Below, in pieces: positions 23,832-33,275 of a DNA stretch of 64,000 nt (its first letter is position 1; every line of letters starts with the position of its first letter). The DNA is from Hyphomonadaceae bacterium (GTDB lineage: Bacteria; Pseudomonadota; Alphaproteobacteria; Caulobacterales; Aquidulcibacteraceae), in assembly GCA_016791365.1 (NCBI GenBank), contig JAEUMT010000043.1:45840-109839 (forward strand), given 5' to 3'. The notes below the pieces were generated by a model. It made no database searches and was not told the origin of the DNA. It was given only the letters and a program-made list of their open reading frames with translations. The translations under genes were made by a program, and so were the position numbers.

Positions 23832-24961
23832 CGCGCGGCCGCGTTCGCGGCGCATTGGGTTCGCGTGAGTTCGGCGACGGGTCCGGCGTCGCCGTCGATC
23901 GCAGCAATGCGACGCAGGTAATCGCATGTGGCTTGCGGCGTTGCGGCGGTCACCGGCACGCGCTGACCGCGGTGAACGGTGATCCAGGCGCCGTTCTCCA
24001 TGATCAGAAACGCATGCGGATCGGAGTGACCGCGCGGGACGGCGATGTCGGCGATCAGCACGCGCCCATTGAAGCGCGGCAGCACGGTGGATGTGACTTT
24101 GGTGTGACCGACGATCACGCGCGCCACGCCTTGTGAGCGGAGCACTGTCTCTAGGTTTGCCGTTTCGGTTGCTTCCGGATTTTGCGAAAGGCCGCGATAC
24201 CAGAGAGGTCCGGTGGACGACATGATCGTCGGGTAGGTGGCGGGCGCGCGGCCACGGAGCGCGGCGCGCACATCGTTGTTCATCAGCGGGCGCTGCGCCG
24301 ATGCGTATTCGGGACCAAGGCCGGCATGCAGGAAGAGCGTGTCGTTGATGCGGATGACGGCGTCATGGGTCGCGATCCAGCGGCCGTAATAGCCGGTCGG
24401 CGACCAGGCCTGGCGATGTTCGACCCAGCCAAGCGGATGCTCGGCATCCCATTGGGCGCGGTACGCCGCGTCGATGACCGGCAGGCCGCCGGCGGGCGGA
24501 TTGCGGCGCAGGTTGCGTATGAAGCGCGTGTAGTATTGATCGCGTACGCGCGCCGAATTGCGTGTCGCGAAGGCGGCGAACTCGCGCGGATCGGTGTAGC
24601 GCAAATCGCCTTCGATATTCATCGCTTCGTGATTGCCGATCAGGGCATGAACGTGTCCGCCCGCGCGCCGCGCCTGCGGCTCAAGGCGCATCAACAGATC
24701 CATGATCATACGCGTATTGGGGCCGCGATCGGGAATGTCGCCCAGTTGAACGAGATGGGCCGTGCCGCCGATCCAGGTGTTTTGCGCGCTGATCAGGCCG
24801 GACGTGCGAAGCATGTCGGCGAACTTGTCGTAGTCGCCCTCAAGATCGGCGATGGCGACGATGCGCGGGACGTTGTCCCATTGCGCTTGCGCAAACGCCG
24901 GCGCGGCGGTGAGGAAAAGCGCGGATAGCGCCGCTAGGAGGAGGCGGAACATCGTTTTCAT
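23828..24961 (-). CDS. Exported metallophosphoesterase (Shelph-like)
   Basis: 377 residues with a signal peptide (cleavage about FAQA) and the calcineurin-type metal-binding motifs: DLEGD at the first site, GDIPDRG and GNHEA at the next, then VGHTK and a later His. The first motif has Glu-Gly where many members have DxH, as seen in Shewanella-like and ApaH-related phosphatases. It would hydrolyse phosphate esters in the periplasm; the substrate is not evident. Its start overlaps the stop of the upstream lipoprotein gene by 4 bp (24958-24961), so the pair is translationally coupled. The 3' end overlaps the convergent CotH-like gene by 4 bp. Confidence 0.85.
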   Translation of the reverse strand: MKTMFRLLLAALSALFLTAAPAFAQAQWDNVPRIVAIADLEGDYDKFADMLRTSGLISAQNTWIGGTAHLVQLGDIPDRGPNTRMIMDLLMRLEPQARRAGGHVHALIGNHEAMNIEGDLRYTDPREFAAFATRNSARVRDQYYTRFIRNLRRNPPAGGLPVIDAAYRAQWDAEHPLGWVEHRQAWSPTGYYGRWIATHDAVIRINDTLFLHAGLGPEYASAQRPLMNNDVRAALRGRAPATYPTIMSSTGPLWYRGLSQNPEATETANLETVLRSQGVARVIVGHTKVTSTVLPRFNGRVLIADIAVPRGHSDPHAFLIMENGAWITVHRGQRVPVTAATPQATCDYLRRIAAIDGDAGPVAELTRTQCAANAAAR

Positions 24962-25806
24962 TGGCGGCGACGATACCTCGTAATCAGGGCTTGGCTATTG
25001 CCGGCCTCGTCTGAAATGATCAAAGAACCGTCAGGCATGATGGCGACGCCTTCGGCCTGGCGGTGACCATTGCCTAGGCGGCGCGCGGCAAGCAGCGCTC
25101 CGTCCGGGCCGAGTTCGGCCAGCGCGCCGTCTCCGGCCGCGGAGATCACGATGAGGCGCCCGGACACGCGATCCAGTTCCAGGCCCGAGGGCGCGAAGCT
25201 GCGCACGCCCGCGGCCGCGGCGATGTCGCCTGATACTGGTCCCCATTGGCGCGTTTGGCGTGAGGCGATTGACCACGCCTGCAATTGTGTCTCGCCGCCG
25301 TTTCCATCGTCGCCGCGCACGCGCTTGCAGGCCAGGATGAGACTTTGTTCCGCTGGTTGGTAGGCGACGCCCTCGATTTCGCAGGCTTCTCCCAGTTCTG
25401 TGTCGAAGCGCTCGAACGCAACGTGCGCTTCGTTCTCGCCTTCGCGAAAGCGGAAGAGACGTCCTCTACTGTCGGTGAGCCAAAAGTCGCCTTCGGGCGT
25501 TATGGTGAGACCTTCGAAGTCGCCGCTGCGTGAGGGGTCGCCGAGCGCGAACCATTTCACGATTTCGCCACTGGTAGGATTGATCTCGTAGATGTTCGCG
25601 ACTTCGTCATCGTGGCCGAACAGGCGCCCATCAGGAGAGACCGCGAGTCCGGAAATTTCCCGCAGACGATCGGGTAAATTGGCGCGGCTTTGTATTTGCG
25701 TTTCGAAAAGCGAGCCGGTTTCGGTTGCGGGAGGCGTGCAAGCGGCCAATCCCAGTGCGGCGAGCAGGGCGATGATCATTGGCGTTCGCGTCGCATTGGG
25801 TGTCAC
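24958..25806 (-). CDS. Beta-propeller lipoprotein, SdiA-regulated/phytase-like
   Basis: 282 residues with a lipobox (LAAC, about residue 23) and a propeller built of repeated blade motifs such as ISGLAVSPDGRLFGHDDE, GDFEGLTITPEGDFW and EIEGVAYQPA. This pattern matches SdiA-regulated (YjiK) or esterase-like phytase propellers. The GTG at 25806 has GGAAAG upstream; an ATG at 25779 would keep the signal peptide but lacks a ribosome-binding site. Coupled to the phosphoesterase downstream, it may bind the same phosphorylated compound in the envelope; that is inference. An enzymatic activity cannot be shown from the sequence. Confidence 0.68.
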   Translation of the reverse strand: MTPNATRTPMIIALLAALGLAACTPPATETGSLFETQIQSRANLPDRLREISGLAVSPDGRLFGHDDEVANIYEINPTSGEIVKWFALGDPSRSGDFEGLTITPEGDFWLTDSRGRLFRFREGENEAHVAFERFDTELGEACEIEGVAYQPAEQSLILACKRVRGDDGNGGETQLQAWSIASRQTRQWGPVSGDIAAAAGVRSFAPSGLELDRVSGRLIVISAAGDGALAELGPDGALLAARRLGNGHRQAEGVAIMPDGSLIISDEAGNSQALITRYRRRQ

Positions 25807-25991
25807 ACGTCGGCTTTCCGTTGGTCCGAGTCAGGAGTCTGGCGGCCAAAAATATCGAAACCAAGGCGGCCAGGCGCCCCCCGCGAACCCTTGTCGCGCT
25901 GCATGCGCGCCCCCGATTGCCTAGATTGGACCGGCGGCGATGGACAAGCCGGGTGCTGCGCCGCAAGAGCCCGGTCCAGGAGAGATTTTAG

Positions 25992-27050
<1,059 letters not shown>

Positions 27051-27053
27051 TCC

Positions 27054-27088
27054 GTCATTCCAGATCGCGCTGCGCGCGTCTGGAACGA
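27054..27088. repeat. REP-like palindrome / putative terminator
   Basis: Just after the reductase stop, GTC-ATTCCAGA pairs with TCTGGAA-C-GAC across a CGCGC/GCGCG inner stem and a TGC loop. The shape is that of extragenic palindromes often seen in alphaproteobacterial genomes. There is no T-tract. Only one clear copy is present in this window. Confidence 0.55.
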
Positions 27089-27126
27089 CCTTGCTAGGCG
27101 CACACTCAAACGGCATCATCGTCACC

Positions 27127-28125
27127 GTGATCGCACCATCCGTCCTCTCGCTCATCGGCAACACGCCGCTGGTCAAACTAAAGCGCGCGTCGGAGGAGAC
27201 GGGTTGCACAATTCTCGGCAAGGCGGAGTTCTTGAACCCGGGGCAATCGATCAAGGATCGTGCGGCGCTTTCGATCGTGGAAGACGCGGAACGCAAGGGC
27301 GAATTGCGTCCAGGCGGCGTTATCGTTGAAGGCACGGCGGGCAATACCGGCATTGGCCTTGCCATGGTCGGCGCCGCGAAGGGCTATCGGGTCGTTGTCG
27401 TGATGCCGCGCACACAGAGCAAAGAGAAGAAGGACGCGGTGCTCTCGCTTGGCGCCGAACTCGTCGAAGTCGATGCGGCGCCGGCGTCGAGCGACAATCA
27501 CTATCCCAAGGTTGCGCGCCGCTTAGCCGAAGAGAAGAACAGAAGCGAACCCAATGGCGCGATCTGGGCCAATCAGTTCGACAATGTCGCCAACCAGCAA
27601 GGGCACTACCGCACGACCGGACCGGAGATTTGGGAGCAGACGCAAGGCAAGGTTGATGGGTTTATCTGCGCTGTCGGTTCAGGCGGCACGCTTGGCGGCG
27701 TTTCATTGGCGCTTAAAGAGCGCAACAAGGACATCCGCATTGGCATCGCTGATCCAGGCGGCGCGGCGCTTTATAATTGGTACAAGCACGGCGAGTTGAA
27801 AGCCGAAGGCACGTCGATAACCGAAGGCATCGGGCAAGGGCGTGTTACCGCCAATCTTCACGGCGTCACTGTCGACGACGCGTTTCGCATCGAGGACAGG
27901 GATTGGCTGCCGGTGCTCTACAACCTCATCCAGGAAGAGGGATTGTCGCTCGGCGGTTCTTCGGCGCTGAACGTGCTCGGCGCCATGCAACTCGCCAGGC
28001 AACTTGGCCCGGGCAAGACGATTGTCACGGTGCTTTGCGACTACGCCAACCGATACATGGGCAAACTCTTCAATCCGGAGTTCCTTCGGGCGCAAAATCT
28101 GCCGCCGCCGCCTTGGATGGCTTAA
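27127..28125 (+). CDS. cysK: Cysteine synthase (O-acetylserine sulfhydrylase)
   Basis: About 332 residues, the usual length. PLP-binding Lys is in PGQSIKDRAA, the phosphate-binding loop is EGTAGNTGIG with the cofactor glycine loop SGGTLGG, and SLGGSSALN precedes the C-terminus. It makes cysteine from O-acetylserine and sulfide in sulfur assimilation. The GTG at 27127 is preferred because it opens with the family N-terminus (SVLSLIGNTPLV); the TTG at 27091 would add twelve atypical residues. Neither has a strong ribosome-binding site. SIKDRAA and absence of a CBS or long tail distinguish it from cystathionine beta-synthase, though some such homologues are annotated generically as cysteine synthase A. 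Confidence 0.85.
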   Translation: MIAPSVLSLIGNTPLVKLKRASEETGCTILGKAEFLNPGQSIKDRAALSIVEDAERKGELRPGGVIVEGTAGNTGIGLAMVGAAKGYRVVVVMPRTQSKEKKDAVLSLGAELVEVDAAPASSDNHYPKVARRLAEEKNRSEPNGAIWANQFDNVANQQGHYRTTGPEIWEQTQGKVDGFICAVGSGGTLGGVSLALKERNKDIRIGIADPGGAALYNWYKHGELKAEGTSITEGIGQGRVTANLHGVTVDDAFRIEDRDWLPVLYNLIQEEGLSLGGSSALNVLGAMQLARQLGPGKTIVTVLCDYANRYMGKLFNPEFLRAQNLPPPPWMA

Positions 28126-28169
28126 GAAGCGACAAACGCATCTTGAGGGCGCCCGTATCGGCGCCTAGT

Positions 28170-28192
28170 GTCCCCGCAAATCAATCGGGGAC
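28170..28192 (+). promoter_or_regulatory. Hairpin enclosing the putative ribosome-binding site of the M28 peptidase gene
   Basis: GTCCCCG at 28170-28176 is the exact complement of CGGGGAC at 28186-28192, with a nine-base loop. The 3' arm contains the only Shine-Dalgarno-like purines and ends six bases before the ATG at 28199. It could hinder translation or act as a weak cysK terminator. Confidence 0.4.
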
Positions 28193-28198
28193 GCACTT

Positions 28199-29878
28199 AT
28201 GAACATCCGCCATATCCTGTCCGCAGGTGTGATCGCACTGGCGGCGTGCGCTACGTCAGATCAGACGAGCGCGCCCGCCAGCGACATCGCCGCATTCCAG
28301 TACGCGCCGCTTTCTTCGCAAGCGCTGATCGAGCACGTGCGCGTGCTGGCGTCGGATGAATTCGAGGGCCGCGCGCCCGGGACCAACGGCGAGCGGCTTA
28401 CGCTCGAATACATTGAGCGCGCTTACGCTGCTGCCGGGCTGCAGCCAGGCGGCACGGTGCAGGCGGATGGCACGCGGTCGTGGCTGCAGGAGACGCAGCT
28501 TACGGTCGCGACATTGGCGAACCCGCCGACGCTGACGCTGAGCGGCCGCGATGGCGCACGCAACTACACCTACGCAACGCAGTTCTCGGCCTGGACGCGC
28601 CGGCTCGAGCCGACGGTCAACATCGAAAACGCGCCGCTTGTGTTTGTCGGCTACGGCATCAACGCGCCTGAGCTTGGATGGAATGATTACGAAGGCGTGG
28701 ACATGCGCGGCAAGATTGCCGTGATCCTCGTCAATGATCCGGATTTTGAAACCGGCGACGACCGCGGCTTCGGCGGCCGCGCGATGACGTATTACGGGCG
28801 CTGGACCTACAAGTTCGAAGAGGCCGGCCGCCAAGGCGCCGCCGGGGCGATCATCATTCACGAAACCGGCCCCGCGGCGTATCCGTGGGCGGTCATTCAA
28901 TCTTCGACCGGCAGCGCGCGCTGGGACGTCGTTCGCGCCGATCGCGGCGCCAATCGCACCGGCTTTGAAGGTTGGGTCACGAACGACGTGGCGATGGAGA
29001 CGTTCCGCCGCGCCAATCTCGACTTCAACGAGCTGAAATCACGCGCACAGCGCCGCGGCTTCCGGGCCGTCCGTATGAACCTGAATGGTTCGATGACGCT
29101 CAACACCAACATCGAGACGCGCACGACGTCCAACGTTGTCGGCATTCTTCAAGGCACGCAGCGCCCGGATGAGACCATCCTCTATTCGGCGCACTGGGAT
29201 CATTTGGGTCACTGCCCGCCGATCGATGGCGACGACATCTGCAATGGCGCGCTCGACAATGCCACGGGGGTTTCGGGGCTGATTGAACTGGCGCGTCGCT
29301 ACGGCGCCGCCGGACGACCGCAACGTTCGGTGGCGTTCATCGCGCTGACAGCCGAAGAGCAGAATTTGCTGGGCGCTCTTTATTATATGCAACATCCGCT
29401 CTACGCGCCGCGCAATACCGTCGCCGCGATTAACATGGACGGCCTCAGTAATGCCGGCCGCACGCGCGATATTGAGATCGTCGGGTTCGGCAAGAGCGAA
29501 ATGGATGATCTGTTCACGCGCGTTGTCGAAGCGCAGGGACGCCGGGTGGTGCCGGATTCATCGCCGGAAGCGGGCTACTTCTATCGCTCCGACCATCTGC
29601 ACTTCGCGCAGCTTGGCATCCCGGTGCTCTACACGTCGAACGGCGTCGATCTCGTCAATGGCGGCGTTGAGCGCGGCAATGCGCTGAACGCGGCTTATGT
29701 CGCGAACAATTATCACAAGCCGTCGGACGAGCTGACGCCGGATTGGGATATGTCCGGCGCGACGGAAGATTTGGAGGCGCTCTACACGGTTGGCCGCCAG
29801 TTGGCTGACAGCACGGCTTGGCCGCAATGGCGCGCGAACGCGGAATTCCGCGCCGCCCGCGAGGCTTCGCGCCGTTAG
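28199..29878 (+). CDS. Lipoprotein M28-family zinc aminopeptidase with PA domain
   Basis: 559 residues with lipobox LAAC at about residue 17. A protease-associated (PA) domain around residues 130-260 interrupts the catalytic domain. The two-zinc site is complete: His in YSAHWDHLG, Asp in CNGALDNATG, paired Glu in LTAEEQN, Asp in INMDGLSN and His in YRSDHLHF. It would remove N-terminal residues from peptides at the outer side of the inner or the outer membrane. The upstream gap carries a hairpin around the ribosome-binding site, and a strong terminator follows the stop. It is preceded by cysK on the same strand but the 73-bp gap suggests separate control. Confidence 0.88.
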   Translation: MNIRHILSAGVIALAACATSDQTSAPASDIAAFQYAPLSSQALIEHVRVLASDEFEGRAPGTNGERLTLEYIERAYAAAGLQPGGTVQADGTRSWLQETQLTVATLANPPTLTLSGRDGARNYTYATQFSAWTRRLEPTVNIENAPLVFVGYGINAPELGWNDYEGVDMRGKIAVILVNDPDFETGDDRGFGGRAMTYYGRWTYKFEEAGRQGAAGAIIIHETGPAAYPWAVIQSSTGSARWDVVRADRGANRTGFEGWVTNDVAMETFRRANLDFNELKSRAQRRGFRAVRMNLNGSMTLNTNIETRTTSNVVGILQGTQRPDETILYSAHWDHLGHCPPIDGDDICNGALDNATGVSGLIELARRYGAAGRPQRSVAFIALTAEEQNLLGALYYMQHPLYAPRNTVAAINMDGLSNAGRTRDIEIVGFGKSEMDDLFTRVVEAQGRRVVPDSSPEAGYFYRSDHLHFAQLGIPVLYTSNGVDLVNGGVERGNALNAAYVANNYHKPSDELTPDWDMSGATEDLEALYTVGRQLADSTAWPQWRANAEFRAAREASRR

Positions 29879-29884
29879 ACAGAA

Positions 29885-29920
29885 AAACGCCTCGCGTGGT
29901 TTGCGCGAGGGCGTTTCTTG
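29885..29920 (+). terminator. Rho-independent terminator of the M28 peptidase gene
   Basis: AAACGCC-TCGCG pairs with CGCGA-GGCGTTT (one bulged base) around a TGGTTTG loop, followed by TTTCTTGTTTCTCTC. It lies 7 bp after the stop codon and also separates the convergent 29938-30600 gene. Confidence 0.82.
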
Positions 29921-29937
29921 TTTCTCTCACATTTTCT

Positions 29938-30600
29938 CTATTCGGTCGTCGTCGTGTCGACGCTTGAATAGCTGCTTGATGTGTCGATCGTGCTCGCGCT
30001 TGTATCGACAGTCGCTGTCGCATCGAAGGTCGAGGACGTGTCGACGGTTTGGTCGGCGTATGTGCCGCCTTGATCGGCTTGCGCGCCGTAATCGGCCGCG
30101 ACAGTCGCTTCGCTCGCCGCACCGTCCGCGTACATCGACGCCGTCTCCAGATCGCCGCTGGCGGCATAGGCCTCGGCGCTGGCGGCTTTGTCGTCCGCGA
30201 TCTCCTGGTGGTAGTCGGCGTTTTCAAGTTCCATCTGGTCGTATTGGGCTTCCACGATTTCGGAATCGGCGACGTCGCCGCCGTGATCTTTGACTTCTTC
30301 CATCGCGTATTCGGCGTTGGAGGCCATTTCCTCGGCTTTTTCCCAATCGCCTGCTTCGGCCGCCTTGGCCTGTTCGGCCTGGTAGTATTCGGCTTCACCG
30401 CGGGCTTCTTCCGCCAATTGCGAATCCAGGAACATGCTGTCGGTGTTGAAGTCGGCGCTCAAATCGCCGTTGTCGGCGGCTTGCTGCAGCTGGTTCAGCA
30501 TCGTTGCCTGTTCAGCCTGCGACATGCCGGCCATGTCGGTTTGGAGTTGTTGTCCGTTTTCCGTTTGCCAGAAATCGTCGAGCGTCATCGGGTCAGCCAT
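29938..30600 (-). CDS. Acidic Ala/Asp/Glu-rich repetitive protein of unknown function
   Basis: 220 residues, strongly acidic, with few hydrophobics and almost no basic residues. Residues 60-165 are helical and Ala/Glu-rich, with TPR-like spacing (AEAGDWEKAEEMAS, AAASGDLETASMYA-type turns), and the tail is Ser/Thr/Asp-rich and probably disordered (TVDTSASTIDTSSS). No signal peptide or family is recognised. It is last of four co-directional genes starting at the zinc-ribbon/SHOCT gene. GAGGTGAT lies just before the ATG. A scaffold or intrinsically disordered partner of the upstream proteins is plausible but unproven. Confidence 0.65.
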   Translation of the reverse strand: MADPMTLDDFWQTENGQQLQTDMAGMSQAEQATMLNQLQQAADNGDLSADFNTDSMFLDSQLAEEARGEAEYYQAEQAKAAEAGDWEKAEEMASNAEYAMEEVKDHGGDVADSEIVEAQYDQMELENADYHQEIADDKAASAEAYAASGDLETASMYADGAASEATVAADYGAQADQGGTYADQTVDTSSTFDATATVDTSASTIDTSSSYSSVDTTTTE

Positions 30601-30616
30601 GATCCATCACCTCAAA

Positions 30617-30937
30617 TTAATCGCCGCCTTCGTCGTCTTCGGTCTCAGGAGGGACGACTTCCTCCACGTTCAGGGCCTGCTGTTCCGCCGCGGCGACCGC
30701 GATCCCAATCACGATGGCCGCATCTAATATCATCCGCGTCTCATCCTGACGCTCTTCAATCAATTCCTCGTTCGTTTTCCCGTTGTGCGCGAGCGATTGA
30801 TCGAATGTTGAAGCGAGAGCCGCTTCGCGATCGCGTTTGGCCTGCTCATCTTCCTCGGCCTCGAGCACGTCCTGGCGCGGCGCGGGTTCCACGGCCACGT
30901 CGAACTTGGCGTTCTCTGGAGGCGGAGGCGTCGTCAA
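30617..30937 (-). CDS. Small acidic protein of unknown function
   Basis: 106 residues, Pro-rich at the N-terminus, charged (DEQAKRDREA) in the middle, with one moderately hydrophobic Ala/Ile stretch (AAIVIGIAVAAAE, about 72-84) and an acidic tail. The hydrophobic stretch is short for a membrane span. Its start overlaps the stop of the M48-like gene by 4 bp (30934-30937), so translation is coupled. No homologue is recognised. The context suggests a component that works with the M48-like and zinc-ribbon proteins. Confidence 0.6.
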   Translation of the reverse strand: MTTPPPPENAKFDVAVEPAPRQDVLEAEEDEQAKRDREAALASTFDQSLAHNGKTNEELIEERQDETRMILDAAIVIGIAVAAAEQQALNVEEVVPPETEDDEGGD

Positions 30938-32205
30938 TCAGCCACCTGATCGGGTTTCGGCGGTTTAGGCTTCTTTGGGGTGATTTTCAGCACCTTGCCG
31001 CAATCGGGGTTTGGGCAGCGCACGTTGACTGGTTCCGTGCCGGTCAGCTTTGCTTTCGGCACGCGCATGACGGTCTTGCAGGAGATGCAGGTGAGCTTTT
31101 CCATGTCCTGCTGTGGCGGGGCTTTCGGCGGCGCCGGGGCGGCTTGGACGTCCTTCGGGGCGGGTTTGGGCGTCCAGTGTTCGATGACACGCCGCCAGCC
31201 CCGGAATTCGGCGCTGGCGTGAAATTCACGCGCGAGCTTGAGGCGCCGCGCGGCGTAGGGCGTCGAGGTCATCGCAAACTCGGAGGCTTGCATGGCGCTG
31301 TCGTCGGAGGCGTCTTCCTGCGCCATCCAGGCTTCGCGATTGATACGCGCGGCAAGCGGGAACGAATGCAGCGTCCATTGCAGGGTCACGCGTCGCGCGA
31401 CTTCCAGATCGCCGACACAGAGCAGGCCGGCGCGATCAGCGGTGATCGCGGAATGGCGCTGCCAAGCCATCAGCGGTGCGTTGATGCCGCTTTCGATGAG
31501 CTTGGTTGGTGAGAGAAAGCTCAGCACGCCATCGGACATGAGTGAGCGGTTGCCGGGCTGGCGGCCGGCAAGGAGTTGCACGACTGTATTCCAAAGCGCG
31601 TGGCCGGCTTTGGCGTGGCCCATCTCGCGGCCAATGAGATAGAGCAAATCGTCGCCGCGGAAATTCGTCAGCACCGAGCCCAGCGCGATGAACGATGAGG
31701 TCTGCGACCCCATCGTGACCGAGTCCCACATCTGTTCGCCGGAGATGTAGATCTCGGGGAGATGCTGGAGGCCGACAATGCGGGCGGATTTAATGGCGAG
31801 CTCGAAGATGTCCGGCAATTGTTGTTCGGAAAGGCGCACGCCGTTGACGGCCGCTTCGAACCAGGGACGGCCGACTTTCTCGGAAAGACCATGCGCGGCG
31901 GAGTTGAGCGGGCCGATGCTGGAAAGCGTGTTCATCGCGTCGGCATCGAGGCGCCAGAGGAAGGCTTCCACCGGCATTTGATAGTTGTCGCCGAGCGGGC
32001 GGAGCCAGCGGCATGTGGGGCAATAGACTTTGTCGGCCGCGAGCCGCGCGCCGTCGCCGCCGCACGTGGTGCAGCCCATGCCGAAATAGGGTTGCACTGG
32101 CGCTACGGCGGCGGCGCCGAAGGGCGTGCCGCATTGCGTGCAAAACCGGGCCGTTCCATCGGACGGTGCGTTACAACGTGGGCAGGCGACGACGGCGACG
32201 GTCAT
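30934..32205 (-). CDS. Zinc-ribbon protein with degenerate M48-like peptidase domain
   Basis: 423 residues. Two zinc ribbons open the protein (CPRCNAP..CTQC and CTTCGGDG..CPTC), a third closes it (CISC..CPNPDC). The middle third resembles an M48 metallopeptidase: the helix reads LIGREMGHAKAGH, where the usual HExxH first His is Arg, followed by the second GH. AITADRAGLLC matches the M48 third-ligand region but with Asp in place of Glu or as ADRAG. A zinc peptidase would need the missing His, so it may be inactive or bind metal otherwise. No signal peptide or helix is obvious. It lies between the SHOCT gene (2-bp gap) and the 106-aa gene (4-bp overlap). Confidence 0.75.
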   Translation of the reverse strand: MTVAVVACPRCNAPSDGTARFCTQCGTPFGAAAVAPVQPYFGMGCTTCGGDGARLAADKVYCPTCRWLRPLGDNYQMPVEAFLWRLDADAMNTLSSIGPLNSAAHGLSEKVGRPWFEAAVNGVRLSEQQLPDIFELAIKSARIVGLQHLPEIYISGEQMWDSVTMGSQTSSFIALGSVLTNFRGDDLLYLIGREMGHAKAGHALWNTVVQLLAGRQPGNRSLMSDGVLSFLSPTKLIESGINAPLMAWQRHSAITADRAGLLCVGDLEVARRVTLQWTLHSFPLAARINREAWMAQEDASDDSAMQASEFAMTSTPYAARRLKLAREFHASAEFRGWRRVIEHWTPKPAPKDVQAAPAPPKAPPQQDMEKLTCISCKTVMRVPKAKLTGTEPVNVRCPNPDCGKVLKITPKKPKPPKPDQVAD

Positions 32206-32207
32206 TG

Positions 32208-33068
32208 TCAGATGCGTTTCAACAGTTCGGCCTTCTTGGACTCGAACTCTTCGGGCGTCAGCACGCCTGCGTCACGCAAGCTGCCGAGCTGCTTGATCTG
32301 CTCCATGATCGCGGATGCGTCGCCGCCGCTGCTTGCTGGGGTGGGCGCGGGCGCTGACGCCGGGGCCGGTGTTGGTGAAGGCGGCGGTTGTGGTGTGAAC
32401 GCATGCGCCTGCGGCTGCGCCTTGAAGCCGCCTTGCTGTGACGCGGCCGGAGCACCGGTCAACGTGCGAAAGAAGTCGGCCAGCAATTTGTCGGGCAATT
32501 GGCTGGAGACCTGCCAAGCCGAGTACGCGACCAACAGCGCCATAATGAAGATGCCATAGACGGCGAAATAAATATTCCAAAGGCCCATGACGAAAACGAA
32601 CGCGAGCAGCGTCAACGCCAACGGCAGGAAGCTGCCCCATTGCAGCTTCATCGAAACGCGCGCGGTGGTTTGTGTTGGCGATGACTTTTGAAGGTGCAGT
32701 TCGCCGTCGTACTTCATGGTGAGACCGCCGGTGGTCCAATTGTCTTTCTTCGGCAGGAAGAATTTGGCGCTGGTCGGCGGCTGTTGCCAGAGTACCTGGC
32801 CGCCCATCGCGTTGATCGCGTTGATGGCTTGGCCGTAGGCGTCGGCGGGCTCGCCGTTGAACGTTGCCTGCTGGTTGGCGCCGCCGCCGCCCGTGAAGCC
32901 GCGCGTCATTTGCGGAATCTGCGGCATTGGCGGCGGATTGTACGGCGGCGGTTGCGGGATCGGCGGAGGCGGCGGTGTTGGCGCAGCGCCCTGAGGCGCG
33001 CCGCATGAACCACAAAATTGTGCGCCCGCCGCCAATGCGGCGTTGCAGCGCGAGCATGTCGTCGTCAA
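32208..33068 (-). CDS. Zinc-ribbon / two-helix / SHOCT membrane protein
   Basis: 286 residues: an N-terminal zinc ribbon (CSRCNAAL..CGSCGAP), a Pro-rich linker, a beta-rich domain (about 65-150), two adjacent membrane helices at about 150-190, an Ala/Pro linker, and a C-terminal SHOCT motif (LRDAGVLTPEEFESKKAELL). SHOCT motifs mediate oligomerisation or membrane partner contacts. The first gene of a four-gene operon, it is divergent from the GST gene across about 200 bp. Such zinc-ribbon/SHOCT proteins accompany envelope stress modules in many bacteria; the exact role here is unknown. Confidence 0.75.
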   Translation of the reverse strand: MTTTCSRCNAALAAGAQFCGSCGAPQGAAPTPPPPPIPQPPPYNPPPMPQIPQMTRGFTGGGGANQQATFNGEPADAYGQAINAINAMGGQVLWQQPPTSAKFFLPKKDNWTTGGLTMKYDGELHLQKSSPTQTTARVSMKLQWGSFLPLALTLLAFVFVMGLWNIYFAVYGIFIMALLVAYSAWQVSSQLPDKLLADFFRTLTGAPAASQQGGFKAQPQAHAFTPQPPPSPTPAPASAPAPTPASSGGDASAIMEQIKQLGSLRDAGVLTPEEFESKKAELLKRI

Positions 33069-33275
33069 AGGATCGCCCCGATCGCAACACTCGCCGATGG
33101 GGCGAGCTCATGTGCGTAAATGTTGCCGCGCTTGCGAACGTGAGGAAAGCGAAAACTAACGGCGGTGTCATGGAAATTGAGTGTGCGCCAGCCGTATCGG
33201 CTCACACCGGCTGTGAGCGCTATTCACTTGCTGGGGTTCGGGGCCGCTGCGAGAAGCCGCGCACGGGAGGCGGCA

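Noticed and set aside
30049..31512. 487-aa plus-strand open frame
   Set aside because: Antisense to the zinc-ribbon cluster, whose genes have real domains.
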